Origin: an uncultured Clostridia bacterium
GTDB lineage: Bacteria > Bacillota > Clostridia > Christensenellales > UBA1242
Reading direction: 5' to 3'
Assembly (NCBI GenBank): GCA_946487985.1
Contig: CAMLUY010000030.1
Span: 1-9,628 of the forward strand
Length of the DNA stretch: 9,628 nucleotides
Below, piece after piece: positions 6,024-9,628 of this stretch. Every line of letters begins with the position of its first letter. Positions within the stretch are counted from its first letter, which is position 1. The position numbers and the translations under genes were made by a program. Under the pieces are notes generated by a model. That model made no database searches and was not told the DNA's origin. It saw only the letters and a list, made by a program, of their open reading frames with translations.

Positions 6024-6339
6024 TTTTTACCTCCAATTTTGCAAATTTATTTTCATTGATGACTATTGATTTGAAGGAGTCAAGGCAGGTTTTCAATAAA
6101 AACTGAACCTTTTCTGGCTTTGCCTGGTTTTCTGAAAGAGATATTTTCAAATATCCGTCAGAAATTTGTTTGAAGCCGTCAATTTTTTCAACTTCGAACA
6201 GCCCAACGACTGCAAGTTGCGCCACCGTGGAAATCTGACAGCAAAGCAAATCTTTGCCGAAATCATCTTTCCCCGTATGGCCTGAAACTTCAAATCCAAC
6301 AATCAAATTGTTTTTCTTGTAAAAAGTAATCTTTGTCAT
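6016..6339 (-). CDS. prp: Ribosomal-processing cysteine protease Prp
   Basis: Prp removes the N-terminal extension of L27 in Bacillota and related groups. The 107-residue product shows the family's catalytic pair: H21 in the SGHTG motif and a cysteine in GKDLLCCQIS; by alignment with GHDIVC of known members C33 is the nucleophile, with a second cysteine at 34. The C-terminal half carries the strand and helix pattern of the family (EKVQFLLKTCLDSFKSI). The gene sits between rplU and rpmA, its usual place, nine bases after rplU, with an AAGGT site overlapping the rplU stop. Its stop overlaps the rpmA start by eight bases. The L27 here does carry the extension, so substrate and protease are both present. 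Confidence 0.94.
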   Translation of the reverse strand: MTKITFYKKNNLIVGFEVSGHTGKDDFGKDLLCCQISTVAQLAVVGLFEVEKIDGFKQISDGYLKISLSENQAKPEKVQFLLKTCLDSFKSIVINENKFAKLEVKNV

Positions 6340-6348
6340 CTTTTGACC

Positions 6349-6657
6349 TTACTTTTTGATTGACAATATTTTTAATTGAGTGAATGGCTGTCTGTGACCT
6401 TGTTTTTTTCTTTCATTCTTCTTTGGCTTGTACTTGAAGACAACAATCTTGTCACCCTTGCCGTGTGCAACAACTTCTGCTTCACACACTGCGCCAGCTA
6501 CGATAGGATTGCCAGCAACTACGCTGCCATTGTCAGAAATCAACAATACGTCAAGCTTTACTTTGTCGCCAACAGCGTTTGCAAGTTTTTCAACGCTGAT
6601 TACGTCATTTTCACATACTTTGTATTGCTTTCCGCCACTTTGTACTACTGCGAACAT
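6349..6657 (-). CDS. rplU: 50S ribosomal protein L21
   Basis: L21 binds 23S rRNA in the large subunit. The 102-residue product starts MFAVVQSGGKQYKV, the standard family N-terminus, and carries the signature KYKPKKNERKKQGHRQPFT (75-93). The frame is open upstream to 6690, but the ATG at 6657 has AGGAGGT six bases before it and matches the family start, so the eleven extra codons belong to the leader. First gene of the rplU-prp-rpmA operon. Confidence 0.97.
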   Translation of the reverse strand: MFAVVQSGGKQYKVCENDVISVEKLANAVGDKVKLDVLLISDNGSVVAGNPIVAGAVCEAEVVAHGKGDKIVVFKYKPKKNERKKQGHRQPFTQLKILSIKK

Positions 6658-6752
6658 ATTTTTACCTCCTCTAACCAAACTCGTTGCCAATCGGGTGTTG
6701 GCTTTGAAAACTATTCAAGGCGCAATCTTTGTTACCCTTTGCATACGGATAC
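6658..6752 (-). promoter_or_regulatory. Structured 5' leader of rplU (probable L21 leader)
   Basis: About 95 transcribed bases separate the predicted start site from the rplU ATG. The minus-strand RNA can form GCCAA/TTGGC (plus 6686-6690 with 6698-6702, 7-nt loop). A second TTTGGTT segment (plus 6673-6679) nearer the ribosome-binding site could pair with the same GCCAA arm instead. A TTGAA/TTCAA hairpin lies upstream (about 6705-6718). An autoregulatory L21 leader is known upstream of rplU in Bacillota; I call this one by position and folding, not by a model match. Confidence 0.55.
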
Positions 6753-6758
6753 TTGAAT

Positions 6759-6787
6759 AATATATCATATTTCAAATTAATTGTCAA
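6759..6787 (-). promoter_or_regulatory. Strong sigma-A promoter of rplU-prp-rpmA
   Basis: On the minus strand a perfect TTGACA (plus 6782-6787) is followed after 17 bases by TATATT (plus 6759-6764), with a TG one base before the -10 (extended -10). This is the best promoter in the window, as expected for ribosomal protein genes. It begins about 10 bases after the terminator of the upstream surface-protein gene. Confidence 0.85.
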
Positions 6788-6796
6788 GCGAACAAC

Positions 6797-6826
6797 AAAA
6801 AATGGGGCTATTATTCCCCATTTTTG
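6797..6826 (-). terminator. Terminator of the surface-protein gene
   Basis: A perfect 10-bp inverted repeat (AAAAATGGGG at 6798-6807 with CCCCATTTTT at 6816-6825, 8-nt loop) lies just past the surface-protein stop codon. A T-rich tail follows on the minus strand. Its A/T flanks make it symmetrical, but there is no plus-strand gene to need it. Confidence 0.85.
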
Positions 6827-6839
6827 TTTGAATTTTTAA

Positions 6840-9628
6840 TTATTTTTTATCTCGGCCAGATTTTTTGTATGCCTTTTCACGTTTGTCAAGTTTTACCTTT
6901 GAAACGATGAAATAGATCACAACGCCGCCCAAGATGGCTACTGAAAGTCCGATCAGCACTCCGCCAATGATTTCTTTTGTATTTGCTGGCGTAGCCCTGT
7001 CTGTTGATACAGTGAATGAAATTGATTTTTCATTTCTGTTGCCCGCTTCGTCACGAGCTGTAACAGTCAAGGTATAGTCGCCTGCCTCGGTCAATTCATG
7101 TTCATATGAATATCCACTTGAAGTTGAGTTTTCAATCGTCCACGAACTGTCAGTATCATTGTTTACAAGCCTCATAGAGATATTTTTGCGTAGTGTTTCA
7201 ATATCCGTAGTTACCTTATCTGAAAGTTCAAGGCCTGCAAAGTTGACAACCAAAGTGTCGCCCAGACGATATGTGTCTTTGATGAAGTTTTCAGCAAAGT
7301 CAATATCAGGTCCAACGACGTCGCCGTTTGTGATGTTGTATTCAAGAGTTTTTGGATCACCAACAGGCTGATTGTTTTTGTCCTGTGCCTGAATTGAATA
7401 TTTGATTGTATATCTGCCATTTCTGATAAGGCGAAGCTTGATTGTACTGCCTTCAACAGAGAAATCCTCTGAGTCATCGTCGATAGCGGTCTCCCACTCT
7501 GCCAAACTGATTGTTGCAAGTGGGTCGGTACTACTGCCTGATGTGCAAGTGATTGATACCGTCGAATTTTCTCTGTCAATGCTTGCATTACCATAGATTT
7601 GTATATCAGGTTTGACAATAGTGATTGTATTAGGAGTATCAGGTATGGTCGCGTATTCTGTTCTTGCATATGCGTCGTCATCAATAGTTACGTTGACACC
7701 GATGTCACCAACCTTGATTGTCTGAATGTCACTTTCTGGTGTAAACTTCTCAACCAAGCCTGCTATTTCTGACACTTCACCTTTTGTGCCTTTACCATTA
7801 AGCTGTGTATTCAATGCAAGGTCATATTTGCCATCCGTTTCTTCAAGGTAAACAAAATACTCAGCCGAACCGTCATCGCGATATTTGAGCTTGCCGTTAT
7901 CGTCAAGGAAGATGCCTTTTCCAGACCCAACAAGGTCATTTTTGTTGTATCTCATCAGGAACACTTGATATTTGAGCTTGTACGTACCTTTTGTCATACC
8001 AGTGAACCAGTTTTTAGTCAGCACGTAGTCACTGCTGTCAGCTGAAACCATTGTTGTTGTATAGTAAAGCGCTGTGTTTGAGTCGTCGTTTTCATCAAGA
8101 CCAATGTAGACATAGTCTGACGATTCTGAAACGGCGATTGTAGGTTCTTTCAGATAAAGTGGTTCGTCAACTGCTGCTTCGATAGTTTCTGAACTGATGT
8201 TGTCAATTTCAGGGTTCTCGATAATAGCCGTTCCGCTTACTTTGTATGTGAAGAATGTTGACAGTGAGTGATTGCTTGAATCGACAACTGTTACAACAAC
8301 CTGATATGTGCCCTCAGTTGAAGCGTTGAATGCGCCAGCGTCAACTTTGTACACGCCACGGTATGAGTCGAATGTTGTAGACATGCCTGTGCTTTGCATT
8401 ACCTTACGCGAACCGTCCTCACCTATTCTGTATACTGTAACGTTTGCATGCATGTACTCTGGACTTGTATCTGAGTAATAAAGTGTTGGCAAACCGATTG
8501 TCATTGGCGCTTCATAGTCATGGCTGCTGGTATCAACTGCTGGTGCGCCAATCACTTTGTCAAGTACTGGTGCATCAGTGTCTGCAATGTCAGCTATATT
8601 GATAAGCTTATTGAAGAAGCCAATGTTGCCATAGTCGTCTATTGCATAGCAAAGGATTTCAAGGTATACAGCATCGCTTGGCGCATCATTCAGATCAACA
8701 GTGTATGATGAAGCATCTGTGTCATAGTACCAGCCTTCTGACTCTACCAGTCCTGTGCTTGGGTCACGGTCTGAAATGTACCATTTGTTTTCATCGTTTT
8801 TATTATAGCTTGAACTGTTGCGAATCACATATCTCAATGTCTTTTCTGTGCCATCATCTTTGATGGTAGTCACTTTCTGACCATCTTGAACTTTGAGGAA
8901 TCTGTATGCAGTAACAGTCTCAATTCTTGAATCGATAGTGTCTGATGCAGATGCAACATTAAAAGTAATCTTTTCGCCAGGCAAGTATGAAGACTGCAAG
9001 TCTGACGAGAACGTGATGCTTGGAATAGAGTTGTCACTGAAACTGTTGACAAGGTTTACAGAATAAGGAATGTGACGCTCTTGATTGTCATGTTGGTTGT
9101 CTGCTGCGTAGTAGTAGAATGTATAGTTCTGCTCTTCAAATACATAATTTCCACTTGTGTTGTTCGGCTTTACAAAAGCGTAGCCTTTTGTAATCATCTC
9201 ATCAATAGCAGCCTGATCGCCTTCGGCTGGGCTGCCTGCAACAATCTCGCTGCCCATAGGGTCAACGTTCCAGGTTGTGGTAACAAGCAGATAGTCGTTG
9301 TCAAGCAACCATTGTTTGATTACTGATGGTTCAGATGTTGATTTACCGTCCATAACCATTTGCTTGTAGATTTCAAAGTTGTCTGAAACAATCTGTTTGT
9401 AGATATTGTCCATGCTCTTTTCTGAGCCTGATACACCAGGAGCAAAGATCAAGTTGTACTTATTGTATTTCTGTTCGGTGATTTTAAACCTTGTCACATA
9501 TGATGCGTCTTGAATTTCACGACGGAGCACAAGGTCATCTGCGTCGACCATGTTGTCGCTGCCTGCGATAGCGTACATGATGATGTTGCGCCTTACTGCC
9601 TGTGTTGCAAGTTTGTTTTCAGCTGAGC
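6840..9628 (-). CDS. Large Ig-like-domain surface protein, membrane-anchored (5' end outside window)
   Basis: The frame is open to the window edge, so the start and any signal peptide are not seen; 928 residues are visible. Numbering from the first Met codon (9578), not taken to be the true start, an unassigned region runs to about 180. It is followed by roughly five beta-sandwich units near 183-335, 336-449, 456-650, 655-752 and 756-859. Several units end in DxxGN-type turns before a strand (DDYGN, DEAGN; the second ends DSSNH), as in bacterial Ig-like or cadherin-like repeats. A hydrophobic helix at about 869-892 and a Lys-rich tail give a C-terminal membrane anchor; there is no LPxTG motif. 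The chain is rich in Asp, Ser, Thr and Tyr with almost no Cys, fitting an extracellular protein. The family and ligand are not recognised; adhesion or envelope structure is inference. The stop is followed by a clear terminator. Confidence 0.8.
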   Translation of the reverse strand, partial: SAENKLATQAVRRNIIMYAIAGSDNMVDADDLVLRREIQDASYVTRFKITEQKYNKYNLIFAPGVSGSEKSMDNIYKQIVSDNFEIYKQMVMDGKSTSEPSVIKQWLLDNDYLLVTTTWNVDPMGSEIVAGSPAEGDQAAIDEMITKGYAFVKPNNTSGNYVFEEQNYTFYYYAADNQHDNQERHIPYSVNLVNSFSDNSIPSITFSSDLQSSYLPGEKITFNVASASDTIDSRIETVTAYRFLKVQDGQKVTTIKDDGTEKTLRYVIRNSSSYNKNDENKWYISDRDPSTGLVESEGWYYDTDASSYTVDLNDAPSDAVYLEILCYAIDDYGNIGFFNKLINIADIADTDAPVLDKVIGAPAVDTSSHDYEAPMTIGLPTLYYSDTSPEYMHANVTVYRIGEDGSRKVMQSTGMSTTFDSYRGVYKVDAGAFNASTEGTYQVVVTVVDSSNHSLSTFFTYKVSGTAIIENPEIDNISSETIEAAVDEPLYLKEPTIAVSESSDYVYIGLDENDDSNTALYYTTTMVSADSSDYVLTKNWFTGMTKGTYKLKYQVFLMRYNKNDLVGSGKGIFLDDNGKLKYRDDGSAEYFVYLEETDGKYDLALNTQLNGKGTKGEVSEIAGLVEKFTPESDIQTIKVGDIGVNVTIDDDAYARTEYATIPDTPNTITIVKPDIQIYGNASIDRENSTVSITCTSGSSTDPLATISLAEWETAIDDDSEDFSVEGSTIKLRLIRNGRYTIKYSIQAQDKNNQPVGDPKTLEYNITNGDVVGPDIDFAENFIKDTYRLGDTLVVNFAGLELSDKVTTDIETLRKNISMRLVNNDTDSSWTIENSTSSGYSYEHELTEAGDYTLTVTARDEAGNRNEKSISFTVSTDRATPANTKEIIGGVLIGLSVAILGGVVIYFIVSKVKLDKREKAYKKSGRDKK

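Noticed and set aside
6658..6690. Longer start for rplU at 6690
   Set aside because: The eleven extra residues do not match L21, and they would include the Shine-Dalgarno sequence that serves the ATG at 6657.
7211..7684. Minus-strand frame of 157 codons within the surface-protein gene
   Set aside because: It is a different frame of the same strand inside a continuous 900-codon coding region with clear domain structure; no separate start signal is visible.

Overview
The window reads as chromosomal DNA of a low-GC, probably spore-forming Bacillota, most likely an uncultured clostridial lineage. Evidence: AT-rich spacers, strong GGAGG ribosome-binding sites, YqfC and YqfD (a pair linked to sporulation), a FloA-type flotillin, and ribosomal protein L27 with the cleavable N-terminal extension found together with the Prp protease. 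All eleven genes I accept lie on the minus strand, so transcription runs from high to low coordinates. No spacer exceeds 300 bases. I see no tRNA, rRNA, CRISPR array, insertion sequence or phage gene.

In transcription order: (1) 9628-6840 is the C-terminal part, open at the window edge, of a very large surface protein with Ig-like domains and a C-terminal membrane anchor, closed by a hairpin terminator at 6797-6826. (2) 6787-5703 is the rplU-prp-rpmA operon: a near-consensus promoter, a structured leader of about 95 nt, L21, the Prp protease and L27. Its apparent terminator lies inside the last codons of rpmA. (3) 5692-4731 is a monocistronic 8-oxoguanine-type DNA glycosylase gene with its own promoter and terminator. 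(4) 4708-2834 is a two-gene unit of floA and a 199-codon gene for an unrecognised single-pass membrane protein, with a clear promoter and terminator. (5) 2813-77 is yqfC-yqfD-ybeY-era, very tightly packed (three consecutive stop/start overlaps) and ended by a strong terminator.

The floA-x-yqfC-yqfD-ybeY-era order follows the well-known Bacillus yqeZ-yqfA-yqfB-yqfC-yqfD-phoH-yqfF-ybeY-dgkA-cdd-era cluster, but nfeD, phoH, pgpH (yqfF), dgkA and cdd are absent and an unrelated-looking membrane protein sits in the yqfB position. The genes serve membrane microdomain organisation (FloA), sporulation (YqfC/YqfD), rRNA maturation and ribosome assembly (YbeY, Era, L21, Prp, L27) and oxidative DNA repair (Ogg).

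The points most worth a second look are the rpmA stop codon beyond its own terminator, promoter-like sequences embedded in the terminator hairpin before yqfC, and the new candidate FloA partner. Several starts were moved downstream of the longest open frame because a Shine-Dalgarno site and family length favour an internal ATG (rplU, yqfC, yqfD, ybeY, ogg).
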